DNA of 12,905 bases from an uncultured Lachnospiraceae bacterium (GCA_910577825.1 CAJTOK010000062.1:1-12905); one strand, 5' to 3'. Positions 1 through 7,116 are shown, numbered from the stretch's first letter. Notes: generated from the sequence alone by a model not told the origin. Numbers and translations are program-made.

Positions 1-146
1 TTGAGTGTTCCCGGTGGTATATCTTTTTTACCATGTACTGCTACGGTTACTTTTCTGGGTTTTGTGGGATGTTTAAGCTGCATGTGTGAACCTTCCTTGT
101 CAACTTCATACCATCCATATTTAATGAAACATGGATTACTACCCCA
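1..146 (-). pseudogene. HicA-family toxin remnant, no normal start, cut by window edge
   Basis: The minus frame reads KYGWYEVDKEGSH, then LKHPTKPRKVTV, AVHGKKDIPPGTL. This is the core of HicA, a small double-stranded-RNA-binding-like mRNA interferase of HicAB toxin-antitoxin pairs; the His of the GSH motif is the family's catalytic residue. The C-terminal end continues beyond position 1. At the 5' end the frame is closed by a TAG at 147-149, and no ATG, GTG or TTG lies between it and the GW motif. About ten residues of the usual first helix are missing. The only possible start would be an ATT at 123-125 with no ribosome site before it. It therefore looks 5'-truncated or frameshifted, though a rare start cannot be excluded. 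No HicB is visible; it could lie beyond the left edge. The remnant begins only a few bases after the MotA/FliG-like gene. Confidence 0.65.
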
Positions 147-160
147 CTACTTTATTTAGA

Positions 161-1102
161 TTAGTTATTATAAATTTCATCAACCAGCTGTTTTATCATT
201 CTGTATTTGTCTTTTATTTCTTTGTTTTGTTTCTGTGCTGTTTCATAAATATCCAGAACAAGTTTGGCATCTTCCGTACCAGTGGAAATTATTTCACCAC
301 TATCACTTAGTTTTATATATATTTTCATAATCCTGGCACAAGACTCCTCCACATCTCTTAACCGCACCGGTCCCATAAAAACCATATCCTCTGCAACCAT
401 ATTCCCAAGCCTGGGTGACAAATTATCAAAGAATTTCTTTCTTGCAGCTCCCGGAAGTCCTTTCATAGCCACAGACAGGGTATTATTATCTATCTCCCTT
501 AGCATTCTTTGTATCTCTTTACCAGATAATTTCCCTGCCGTAATTGCCAGTTGTCCAATTATTGAATGGTCATGCCCGTCAATTTTTTCATTTTCTTTAC
601 AAAGGCTGGCAGCCAGGTTCTTTTCTTCCTGCACTTGTCCAGAAACCTCTGGTGGTATATTTTCATGTTCCCTTTGTTTTAAAACCTTCAATATGCTGGG
701 AGGCATCATAGTTTCCAGAAACCATTTAACTGCAGCTGGATTATCACCTGCCTGTACCATAACAGCACCTTTAAGATATATAAGATTAATAAGGCCATCA
801 TAAGAGGGAAGGTTATATGTAATACACCTGTTCATGCCTGCTTCTTCTATAAATGCCGGCTCTGTGCCGTCAATAACCATCATAATCATAAACTTGAAAA
901 ATAAATCTGTTTCACTGCCTGGATTAAGCCGCCCTGCAGCTTCCTCCTCAAGCGCTAAAAGACCTTTTTGCCTTGCCACATTACTAAAGTAAAGAATTGT
1001 ATCGTAAGCATTTATTACCTGGTTAATCTTTTCTGGATTATTGGCATCATTTCTGATTTCATTACATTTATCTTTAAGTTCCATAAAAAACATCTGGTTC
1101 AT
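161..1102 (-). CDS. Soluble MotA-cytoplasmic-domain / FliG C-terminal-domain composite protein
   Basis: The start chosen is the ATG at 1102 (313 residues), because AGGGAG sits 6 bases before it; an upstream ATG at 1144 has no such site. Residues about 37-90 resemble the cytoplasmic loop of the flagellar stator MotA (ARQKGLLALEEEA, then VIDGTEPAFIEE). Residues about 105-136 resemble the MotA C-terminal tail (LKGAVMVQAGDNP, then FLETMMPP). The four MotA membrane helices are absent. After a charged linker, residues about 191-276 match FliG-C (LREIDNNTLSVAMKG, then MGPVRLRDVEE). By hand alignment to the E. coli proteins, MotA R90 and E98 correspond to R44 and E52. FliG K264, R281, D288, D289 and R297 correspond to K214, R231, E238, D239 and R247. 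No signal peptide or membrane segment is seen, so it should be cytoplasmic. The role is unknown: it might bind flagellar motor parts, or be a domesticated relative. No flagellar genes are nearby. It lies 54 bp after the unknown gene upstream and may share its transcript. Confidence 0.8.
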   Translation of the reverse strand: MNQMFFMELKDKCNEIRNDANNPEKINQVINAYDTILYFSNVARQKGLLALEEEAAGRLNPGSETDLFFKFMIMMVIDGTEPAFIEEAGMNRCITYNLPSYDGLINLIYLKGAVMVQAGDNPAAVKWFLETMMPPSILKVLKQREHENIPPEVSGQVQEEKNLAASLCKENEKIDGHDHSIIGQLAITAGKLSGKEIQRMLREIDNNTLSVAMKGLPGAARKKFFDNLSPRLGNMVAEDMVFMGPVRLRDVEESCARIMKIYIKLSDSGEIISTGTEDAKLVLDIYETAQKQNKEIKDKYRMIKQLVDEIYNN

Positions 1103-1156
1103 AGATATCTCCCTGAAATTATGTATATACAATAATTTTATCATATTTTTTAATAA

Positions 1157-1612
1157 TCACGACATATTGGCTAATAGCCCTTTTACATTCTTAAATAATA
1201 TTTCCCCATATTCTGGACAGCCAGGCTTTTCCATATTGATTATATATGCCGGAACTGTTCCAAACTTTAGAATGCAATCCTCTTTAGCCATTCTGTAATC
1301 TTCTATATAAGAATCTACATAAAGTAAGGTATACCGTGGAAATTTACATCCATCCGGCCACAATCCATCATCCTTGATTATATAATAAACTATGTTATTC
1401 TTTTCTTTTTCCCGTTTTTGTACCATCCGGGTTTCCTCATCTGTAGCCTCCATGTGGCAAATTATTCTTTCATCATGCTTTACATCTGTTTTGATAAATT
1501 TTCTGTTAATCATAAATAATCTGCAATGTTCTGCATTAACACCAAGCAGCTCCATTCTTTCCACAGCTTCTTTATACATATAATCTTTCTTTAAATTCCC
1601 TGCATTATCCAT
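1157..1612 (-). CDS. Hypothetical protein, 151 residues
   Basis: I do not recognise this family. The start at 1612 is chosen because GGAGG lies 8 bases upstream; the longer in-frame start at 1657 would place that site inside the gene. The protein is soluble-looking and mixed alpha/beta. It has a charged middle (EETRMVQKREKEKNN) followed by alternating beta-like stretches (IVYYIIKD, YTLLYVDSYIEDYRMA, VPAYIINMEKPG) and a short C-terminal helix. There is no signal peptide, no membrane segment and no obvious metal site; the cysteines are scattered. It sits between a zinc-ribbon membrane protein gene (82 bp upstream) and the MotA/FliG-like gene (54 bp downstream), all on the same strand, so the three may form one accessory unit. 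Codon use is like the neighbours. Being a real gene is supported by length, a good ribosome site and the lack of a better frame. Confidence 0.65.
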   Translation of the reverse strand: MDNAGNLKKDYMYKEAVERMELLGVNAEHCRLFMINRKFIKTDVKHDERIICHMEATDEETRMVQKREKEKNNIVYYIIKDDGLWPDGCKFPRYTLLYVDSYIEDYRMAKEDCILKFGTVPAYIINMEKPGCPEYGEILFKNVKGLLANMS

Positions 1613-1694
1613 TATAAAATCCTCCATCATTGTCCATATCCAGTTTTTAATATACAATCACGTTAATGCAACAATATAATACCTGTTTAAAAAA

Positions 1695-2327
1695 TTATAA
1701 TAAACAATTCCACATAAGAAACAACACTAAAGGAATTATAAATTCAATTATTATATGCAGTAACAAGATAAGCAAAATCCATTGATACCAGTGTAAATGC
1801 CTTTTTTTCTTTTTTTGTGTCCTGGCAGTTTCTTTATGCTGTTTTATACTTTCTTGCTGCTGTGATGCTGTTTTTGTAATTTTTTGTTCTTTACCTAGTA
1901 CAGCACTGGAAGCAGTGCCTGCTATAGCATCAAGTGTTTCAATAAAAGCATTGAAAAGCATCTTTTTTGCCGTTTTTTCTGCGGCCTTTGAAGCTTCAAT
2001 ATAAGGGGCTTTTGTTTTTTCTACTGCTTCCTGTATCTGGTATATTGTTACAGGGCGGTAACATGATATTCTTTCAAGACCAGCATCATCTTTCTGGCTA
2101 TATATAGCAAAAAAATGGTAACAAGTTTTACACATTCCTGGAATCCCCTGTATATTACAAACTGGAATCCCGTTTTTATTACATATTTTACACTTACCAT
2201 CATCCCAGCAGCCTGTATTGCTTGTTGTCCCTGGCACACTGCCAGATTTTTCAATTTTATACTTTGTAAAAGAAACCTGTTCTGGCAAAGGAAGCGGAAA
2301 TTTAAGCTTATGTGGCATATATGGCAA
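1695..2327 (-). CDS. Zinc-ribbon protein with C-terminal membrane anchor (5' end probably frameshifted)
   Basis: The frame as given begins at a TTG at 2327, without a convincing ribosome site (an ATG follows at 2318). Numbering from the TTG, residues 46-69 hold CKIC, a further Cys at 57, and CKTC, which looks like a zinc-binding ribbon. Residues about 95-175 are helical, rich in Ala, Lys and Gln, and possibly coiled coil. They end in a KKKK cluster (172-175) before a hydrophobic stretch at about 182-207 rich in Leu and Ile. The positive cluster and terminal hydrophobic segment suggest a tail-anchored protein with its ribbon in the cytoplasm. I do not recognise the family. The same frame stays open without a start for another 60 codons upstream (see the next entry), so the true protein is probably about 270 residues and this copy may be broken. 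Confidence 0.6.
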   Translation of the reverse strand: MPYMPHKLKFPLPLPEQVSFTKYKIEKSGSVPGTTSNTGCWDDGKCKICNKNGIPVCNIQGIPGMCKTCYHFFAIYSQKDDAGLERISCYRPVTIYQIQEAVEKTKAPYIEASKAAEKTAKKMLFNAFIETLDAIAGTASSAVLGKEQKITKTASQQQESIKQHKETARTQKKKKRHLHWYQWILLILLLHIIIEFIIPLVLFLMWNCLL

Positions 2328-2518
2328 ATCCTGTACCAGGTTTCCTTCTCCTGCCAGATTGCCATAGGCGTCATATGTCTTATTTTTTATTTCATCATAA
2401 TAGCCAAGGCGGTTATGATAATTATCATAAAGTATATGCTTTTTATCCCATTTTTTTCTATAGTCCCTATAATATGATGTTGCCAGTCTGTCAAATATTT
2501 TGTCATATTATACGCCAT
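2328..2518 (-). pseudogene. Displaced N-terminal part of the zinc-ribbon gene, likely one-base frameshift
   Basis: The zinc-ribbon frame is open from 2507 down to 2328. It encodes about 60 residues of coding-like composition, rich in Tyr, Asp, Lys and Asn, for example YYRDYRKKWDKKH and YYDEIKNKTYDAYGN. No ATG, GTG or TTG exists in this stretch, and a TAA closes it at 2508-2510. In the next frame an ATG at 2518 gives MAYNMTKY. One extra T in the run near 2492-2497 would join this to FDRLATSYYRDY in the main frame. The shifted frame itself goes on to a hydrophobic, unconvincing peptide that stops at 2387. Inference: a one-base deletion in the organism, or a sequencing error in a T/A run, has split one gene of about 823 bp. 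Confidence 0.45.
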
Positions 2519-2581
2519 CTTTCTACGTGATACCATAAGTATAACATAAATAATTTTTATAAACGGCAACATTATGGATTT

Positions 2582-3547
2582 TTATATATCATTCTTTTTT
2601 CTTATTATTTCAAGTACCTCATCCTCAGACAGTTGTACTTTCTTTGCAATCTCATTAGTATTAAGGTTCATTTCATAATAAGCATAAACCATGCCTTTTT
2701 TCTCTCCTTGTGCCATTCCCTGTGCCATTCCCTGTGCCATTCCCTGTGCCATTCCCCGTTCTATTCCTTGTGCTATTCCTTGTTCCATCCCCTGTTCCAT
2801 ATATTCCTGTTTTCTTTCTTCTACCATTTTTTCTACAATTGGTCCCATAATTTCTGATAATACACTGCTCATATTTTTATCACTCCTTATTTTTTCTGTT
2901 AATTTCCTGTTTGCTTTTAGTACAACTTCTAATACTGAACTGGCATATTCTTTTTCCATCTTGCCTTTGAGCTGGCTTATGCTTGTAATAAGTTCTTTTA
3001 AATCCTGTTCTTCCAGTTTTCCTGACAATGCACACAGCCATCTGTGTTTTGCCTTGTCCAGTTCTTTTGTAACAATGATTTGTGTTTTAAATGGCACTAT
3101 GTTTCCAATAATGTAATATATACCAGGATATGGTGTTTTGATTATAATGCCATGTTTTTCAAAATATCTGAAAAGCTTTTCTGGCTTTGCTTCACGCACA
3201 AGAGAAACGGTAATGCTTTCTATTTTTCTGCTGTCTGTCTTTTCACCATAGGCTTTAAAAAGGCAGGCATAGCCCTGTGCTTTCATAAAAACATCTATAT
3301 CCAGTGTATCATTAGGGTTTTTATATTCCATTATATTATATTGTTTAAAAATTCCCCCTATTTCATTGCCTGTAATTTTGCTGCCATCACATTCCACAAG
3401 CAGGTCTATTTTTAATGTTCCTGTATTTAAAGTATGCTCTGGTTCTAGTTTAACATTATTTGTCCCATTTGACAATTCCAGGTTCATAGCTGCTACATAT
3501 GGCGGGTGCCATTGTATTTCTTTATCCAGTTTTTCATTATACTTCAT
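2582..3547 (-). CDS. PD-(D/E)XK / Rpn-like nuclease-family protein with Gln-Gly repeat
   Basis: The protein has 321 residues; the start at 3547 is supported by AAGGAAA six bases upstream. The N-terminal half fits a PD-(D/E)XK nuclease fold: D48 in LKIDLL, then E74 and K76 in MEYKNPND, where E-x-K is the family's catalytic pair. Relatives are often annotated as recombination-promoting nuclease or putative transposase (Rpn, PDDEXK transposase family). Residues about 185-248 are helical. Residues about 250-284 carry a four-residue repeat (Gln-Gly-Met/Ile plus one), encoded by a 12-bp DNA array. The C-terminus (NTNEIAKKVQLSEDEVLEII) looks like a small helix-turn-helix, common in this family. It follows the YfbR-like gene by 15 bp and is likely the last gene of the uvrA transcript. 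DNase activity is inferred from the family only. No inverted repeats or target duplications are seen, so it is not an insertion sequence as it stands. Confidence 0.7.
   Translation of the reverse strand: MKYNEKLDKEIQWHPPYVAAMNLELSNGTNNVKLEPEHTLNTGTLKIDLLVECDGSKITGNEIGGIFKQYNIMEYKNPNDTLDIDVFMKAQGYACLFKAYGEKTDSRKIESITVSLVREAKPEKLFRYFEKHGIIIKTPYPGIYYIIGNIVPFKTQIIVTKELDKAKHRWLCALSGKLEEQDLKELITSISQLKGKMEKEYASSVLEVVLKANRKLTEKIRSDKNMSSVLSEIMGPIVEKMVEERKQEYMEQGMEQGIAQGIERGMAQGMAQGMAQGMAQGEKKGMVYAYYEMNLNTNEIAKKVQLSEDEVLEIIRKKNDI
2709..2804. repeat. 12-bp tandem repeat array, 8 units, in-frame
   Basis: Four perfect copies of tgtgccattccc (plus strand) run from 2709 to 2756. Four degenerate copies follow at 2757-2768, 2769-2780, 2781-2792 and 2793-2804. 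On the minus strand each unit encodes four residues of the Gln-Gly-Met-Ala type in the C-terminal part of the Rpn-like protein. Because the unit is a multiple of three, gain or loss of copies changes the repeat length without breaking the frame. Confidence 0.9.
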
Positions 3548-3562
3548 CTGTGTTTCCTTTCT

Positions 3563-4147
3563 TTACAATTCATCAAGTGTCTTGCCATATGCCCCAAGAA
3601 ACTCTTTGCAGAATATATCTGCTTCATTACATTCCATTTCTTTTATGGAATCCATAACTGAAACCTTTGCACGCACAAATTCCCTGTTGCCTGCCTTTTC
3701 TTCTTCAATACACTTGACAAAGGCTGACAGTTTATCTGCTGCTTTTACAAGTTTTAATGCTTCTTTATCTTTTTCCCCTCCAAAGTAACATTTGTAATAC
3801 TCCCTCAGGTCATCTGGCAGCAGGCCTATTATACGTGAAGCCGCTTCTGCTTCGATTTCCTTATATGCCTTGCTTATTACTTCATTGTTATACTTTACAG
3901 GAGTAGGCATATCACCTGTAATTATCTCTGTACAGTCATGGTAGACCCCGAGCATTGCAATATGTTCAGGGTTATAGTTTTTTCCAAGCCTTACATTTCC
4001 AATAATTGCAAGTGCATGTGCTATTATTGCAACCTCCAGTGAATGTTCACTTATATTTTCCCTTGCGGAATTTCTCATAAGTGCCCATCTCTCAATATAT
4101 TTCATGCGTGACATCATAGCAAAAAAAGCATTTTCACTGCCTGCCAT
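3563..4147 (-). CDS. yfbR: HD-domain 5'-deoxynucleotidase, YfbR type
   Basis: This enzyme family dephosphorylates deoxyribonucleoside 5'-monophosphates and is metal dependent. The 194-residue protein aligns with E. coli YfbR over nearly its full length: FFAMMSRMKYIERWALMRN, then ENISEHSLEVA, YHDCTEIITGD, PTPVKY and AADKLSAFVKC. The HD metal ligands are H35, H70, D71 and D138; R20 and W21 (nucleotide selection in YfbR) and E74 are also present. The start at 4147 is chosen because GGAGGGG lies six bases upstream and it gives the family's usual N-terminus; the in-frame ATG at 4162 contains that ribosome site. It lies 36 bp downstream of uvrA and 15 bp upstream of the Rpn-like gene, so the three are probably co-transcribed and the enzyme may be damage-induced. 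Function is well supported by family; exact substrate range is inferred. Confidence 0.9.
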   Translation of the reverse strand: MAGSENAFFAMMSRMKYIERWALMRNSARENISEHSLEVAIIAHALAIIGNVRLGKNYNPEHIAMLGVYHDCTEIITGDMPTPVKYNNEVISKAYKEIEAEAASRIIGLLPDDLREYYKCYFGGEKDKEALKLVKAADKLSAFVKCIEEEKAGNREFVRAKVSVMDSIKEMECNEADIFCKEFLGAYGKTLDEL

Positions 4148-4183
4148 ATAAAACCCCTCCATATTATGTTTTTATCATAATTA

Positions 4184-7027
4184 CTACTTTTTAAGCATTT
4201 TTCTGATATAATGTCCTGTATATGATTCTTCCACTTCTGCTACTTCTTCGGGCGTTCCTGATGTAAGAAGTGTCCCGCCGTTTTCGCCGCCTTCTGGTCC
4301 CATGTCAATTATATAATCAGCTGTTTTTATAACATCAAGGTTATGTTCTATTACAATTACTGTATTTCCGTTCTCTGTAAGCCTGCTTAAAATGTCAACA
4401 AGCTTATGGACATCTGCAAAGTGCAGCCCTGTTGTTGGTTCGTCAAGTATATATACTGTTTTGCCTGTGCTTCTTCTGCCCAGCTCTGTTGCAAGCTTTA
4501 CACGCTGTGCCTCGCCTCCTGACAATGTTGTGGACGGCTGGCCTAGTTTAATATATGAAAGCCCTACATCATAAAGTGTCTGCATCTTATTACGTATACT
4601 TGGTATATTTTCAAAAAATACAAGTGCTTCTTCAACTGTCATATCCAGAACGTCAAATATGCTTTTCCCTTTATATTTTACATCAAGTGTTTCCCTGTTA
4701 TACCTTTTGCCGCCACATACCTCACATGGTACATAAACGTCTGGAAGGAAATTCATTTCTATTTTAATTATGCCGTCACCGCTGCATGCTTCACACCTTC
4801 CGCCTTTAATATTAAAACTGAACCGTCCTTTTTTATATCCCTTCATTTTGGCATCAGGGGTGGCTGCAAATATATCCCTTATTAAATCAAATACCCCTGT
4901 ATATGTTGCAGGGTTTGAGCGTGGTGTCCTGCCTATTGGTGACTGGTCTATGTTAATAACTTTATCAAGGTTCTCTGTCCCCTCAACGCTTCTGAATGCA
5001 CCTGGTATACACCTTGCATGGTTAAGGTTTCTGGCAAGGTATTTATATAATATTTCATTGACAAGTGAACTTTTGCCAGAGCCGGAAACCCCTGTAACAC
5101 AGGTCATTACCCCTATAGGGAATGACACCGTGATATTTTTAAGGTTGTTCTCTTTTGCGCCTTTTACGGTAATCCAGCCCTTTGGTTCTCTTCTTGAAGC
5201 TGGTACAGGGATTTTCTTCCTGCCGCCAAGGTATTCGCCTGTTATAGACCCTGGCGTGCCAATTATTTCCTGTGCTGTTCCTTTTGCCACAACTTTCCCG
5301 CCATGTTCCCCTGCGCCCGGCCCTATATCAACTATATAGTCAGCTGCAAACATTGTATCTTCATCATGCTCTACAACTATAAGGGTATTGCCAAGGTCTT
5401 TAAGCTTATTTAATGTCTGTAACAGCTTGTCATTGTCACGCTGGTGCAGCCCTATGCTTGGCTCATCAAGTATATATGCAACACCTACAAGCCCTGAACC
5501 TATCTGTGTTGCAAGGCGTATACGCTGTGCCTCGCCGCCTGAAAGGCTTCCTGTATAACGTGAAAGTGACAGGTAATCAAGCCCTACATCTATAAGAAAA
5601 CGCACCCTTGCACGTATTTCTTTAAGTACTGCTTTTCCTATCTTTAACTGCCTTTCATCCAGTTTAAGGTTTTCAAGGAAATCCATAAGGTTCTTTATTG
5701 GCATGTCTGTAATTTCAGCAATATTTTTATCCGCTATTGTAACTGCAAGTGCCTCTTTTTTAAGCCTTTTGCCGCCACATGTCTTACATGGGGTTATACG
5801 CATAAATGTTTCATATTCCCTTTTTGAAACGTCTGACCCGGTTTCCCTGTACCTGCGTTCTACATTTTTAAGAACGCCTTCAAATGCAACATCATAAACC
5901 CCTTCACCACGCTGGCCTTTATAGTGTACTTTTACTTCCCTTCCATCAGTGCCGTGCATTATCATATGCTGTATATCCTCTGGCAGCTCACAGTACGGGG
6001 TATTTAAATCAAACCTGTATTCCTCTGCAAGTGCATCTAAAAGACATCTTGAAAAGCTTGTCTTGTCCGGGACAGACTGCCAGCCGCTTACAACGATTGC
6101 CCCTTCCGCAAGGCTTAATGTCCTGTCTGGCAGTATAAGCCCTTCATCAAACTCCATCTTATAACCTATGCCATTACAGGTTTCACATGCACCAAAAGGA
6201 TTATTAAATGAAAAAATCCTTGGTTCAATTTCATCAATGCTTATGCCGCAGTCTGCACATGAAAAACTCTGGCTGAAATTAATCCTTTCACCGCCAGGTA
6301 TATCTGCTATAAGCAGCCCGTCTGACAGGCGCATTACACTTTCTATTGAATCTGAAAGCCTTTTTTCAATGCCCTCACGTACAACAAGCCTGTCCACCAT
6401 AATTTCTATATTGTGTTTTTTATTTTTATCAAGTTTTATCTCCTCTGACAGTTCATATACACTGCCATCAACAACAACCCTTACATAACCGCTTTTCCTT
6501 GCACTTTCAAAAACCTTGGTATGCTGTCCCTTCCTTCCCCTTACTACAGGGGCTAAAAGCTGTATTTTTGTTCTTTCTGGAAGTAACATTATTTCGTCCA
6601 CTATCTGGTCCACTGTCTGTTTTTTAATCTCCTTGCCGCACTTAGGGCAGTGCGGTATGCCAGCCCTTGCATAAAGCAGCCTGAAATAATCATAAATTTC
6701 TGTTACCGTGCCAACAGTAGAACGTGGATTCCTGTTGGTAGACTTCTGGTCAATGGAAATAGCAGGCGGAAGCCCTTCAATGCTCTCAACATTTGGCTTT
6801 TCCATAAGACCCAGGAACTGCCTTGCATAAGAAGATAAAGACTCCATATATCTTCTCTGCCCCTCCGCATATATAGTATCAAAAGCAAGTGATGACTTGC
6901 CAGAACCGCTAAGCCCCGTAAATACAACAAAACTGTCACGTGGTATATCAATATCTATACCTTTCAGGTTATGTTCATATGCCTTTCTTATCTTAATATA
7001 TTTCATAACTTCTTTATGCACTGCCAT
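4184..7027 (-). CDS. uvrA: UvrA, excinuclease ABC subunit A
   Basis: UvrA is the damage-sensing ATPase of nucleotide excision repair: it dimerises, finds bulky lesions and loads UvrB. The 947-residue length is normal. Seen in order are Walker A GLSGSGKSS (38-46); zinc module 1 with C257/C260 and C281/C284; signature LSGGEAQR (495-502) and Walker B DEPS (521-524); second Walker A GVSGSGKSS (646-654); zinc module 2 with C745/C748 and C768/C771; second signature (835-842) and DEPTTG (862-867). Two more CxxC pairs occur at 127-130 and 414-417. I chose the ATG at 7027; AAAGGA lies about 12 bases upstream, which is long. The ATG at 7006 (MKYIKIRKAYEHN) is the main alternative, and a GTG at 7072 overlaps the promoter. 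No uvrB or uvrC is in the window. The upstream promoter and LexA-like box suggest SOS control. It heads a likely operon with yfbR and the Rpn-like gene. Confidence 0.97.
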   Translation of the reverse strand: MAVHKEVMKYIKIRKAYEHNLKGIDIDIPRDSFVVFTGLSGSGKSSLAFDTIYAEGQRRYMESLSSYARQFLGLMEKPNVESIEGLPPAISIDQKSTNRNPRSTVGTVTEIYDYFRLLYARAGIPHCPKCGKEIKKQTVDQIVDEIMLLPERTKIQLLAPVVRGRKGQHTKVFESARKSGYVRVVVDGSVYELSEEIKLDKNKKHNIEIMVDRLVVREGIEKRLSDSIESVMRLSDGLLIADIPGGERINFSQSFSCADCGISIDEIEPRIFSFNNPFGACETCNGIGYKMEFDEGLILPDRTLSLAEGAIVVSGWQSVPDKTSFSRCLLDALAEEYRFDLNTPYCELPEDIQHMIMHGTDGREVKVHYKGQRGEGVYDVAFEGVLKNVERRYRETGSDVSKREYETFMRITPCKTCGGKRLKKEALAVTIADKNIAEITDMPIKNLMDFLENLKLDERQLKIGKAVLKEIRARVRFLIDVGLDYLSLSRYTGSLSGGEAQRIRLATQIGSGLVGVAYILDEPSIGLHQRDNDKLLQTLNKLKDLGNTLIVVEHDEDTMFAADYIVDIGPGAGEHGGKVVAKGTAQEIIGTPGSITGEYLGGRKKIPVPASRREPKGWITVKGAKENNLKNITVSFPIGVMTCVTGVSGSGKSSLVNEILYKYLARNLNHARCIPGAFRSVEGTENLDKVINIDQSPIGRTPRSNPATYTGVFDLIRDIFAATPDAKMKGYKKGRFSFNIKGGRCEACSGDGIIKIEMNFLPDVYVPCEVCGGKRYNRETLDVKYKGKSIFDVLDMTVEEALVFFENIPSIRNKMQTLYDVGLSYIKLGQPSTTLSGGEAQRVKLATELGRRSTGKTVYILDEPTTGLHFADVHKLVDILSRLTENGNTVIVIEHNLDVIKTADYIIDMGPEGGENGGTLLTSGTPEEVAEVEESYTGHYIRKMLKK

Positions 7028-7062
7028 TTTTCTGTAACATCCTTTCATATATTTGTATAAAT

Positions 7063-7091
7063 AGCATACCACGTATTATAGCTTATTTCAA
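7063..7091 (-). promoter_or_regulatory. uvrA promoter
   Basis: On the minus strand a -35 TTGAAA (7086-7091) and a -10 TATGCT (7063-7068) are separated by 17 bp, and lie 35 bp before the chosen uvrA start. A perfect TATAAT at 7075-7080 is also present but has no good -35 at the right distance. The site is downstream of the ABC transporter terminator, so uvrA starts its own transcript. Confidence 0.55.
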
Positions 7092-7104
7092 GTACATATG
7101 TTCG
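7091..7104. promoter_or_regulatory. LexA (DinR) SOS box upstream of uvrA
   Basis: The plus strand reads AGTACATATGTTCG. The Gram-positive LexA consensus is CGAAC-N4-GTTCG: the right half is perfect and the core GAAC-N4-GTTC matches 7 of 8. It directly abuts the -35 box of the uvrA promoter, a position suited to repression. uvrA is a common LexA target in Firmicutes. Binding is inferred, not shown. Confidence 0.55.
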
Positions 7105-7116
7105 CTTTTCCAAATA

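Noticed and set aside
264..803. Plus-strand open frame of 179 codons opposite the MotA/FliG-like gene
   Set aside because: It is antisense to a gene with recognisable domains, its protein is Ser/Pro/Leu-rich as expected for a shadow, and it has no ribosome site.
1681..1706. Inverted repeat tgttta/taaaca near the stop of the zinc-ribbon gene as a terminator
   Set aside because: The stem is short and fully AT, and it overlaps the stop codon without a proper T run after it.
2387..2572. Minus-strand 61-residue hydrophobic open frame upstream of the zinc-ribbon gene
   Set aside because: It runs through the same DNA as the better coding-like zinc-ribbon frame; only its first residues may be real, as the displaced N-terminus.
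2519..2581. Promoter for the zinc-ribbon gene (TTGCCG and TATACT on the minus strand)
   Set aside because: The spacer is 20 bp, too long for a reliable call, and no alternative pair fits better.
2709..2804. Tandem repeats as a CRISPR array
   Set aside because: Units are 12 bp with no spacers, lie inside a coding frame and encode a regular peptide repeat.
2582..3547. Rpn-like gene as part of an insertion sequence
   Set aside because: Relatives are sometimes called transposases, but no terminal inverted repeats, target duplications or other transposase are visible and it sits in a tight operon.
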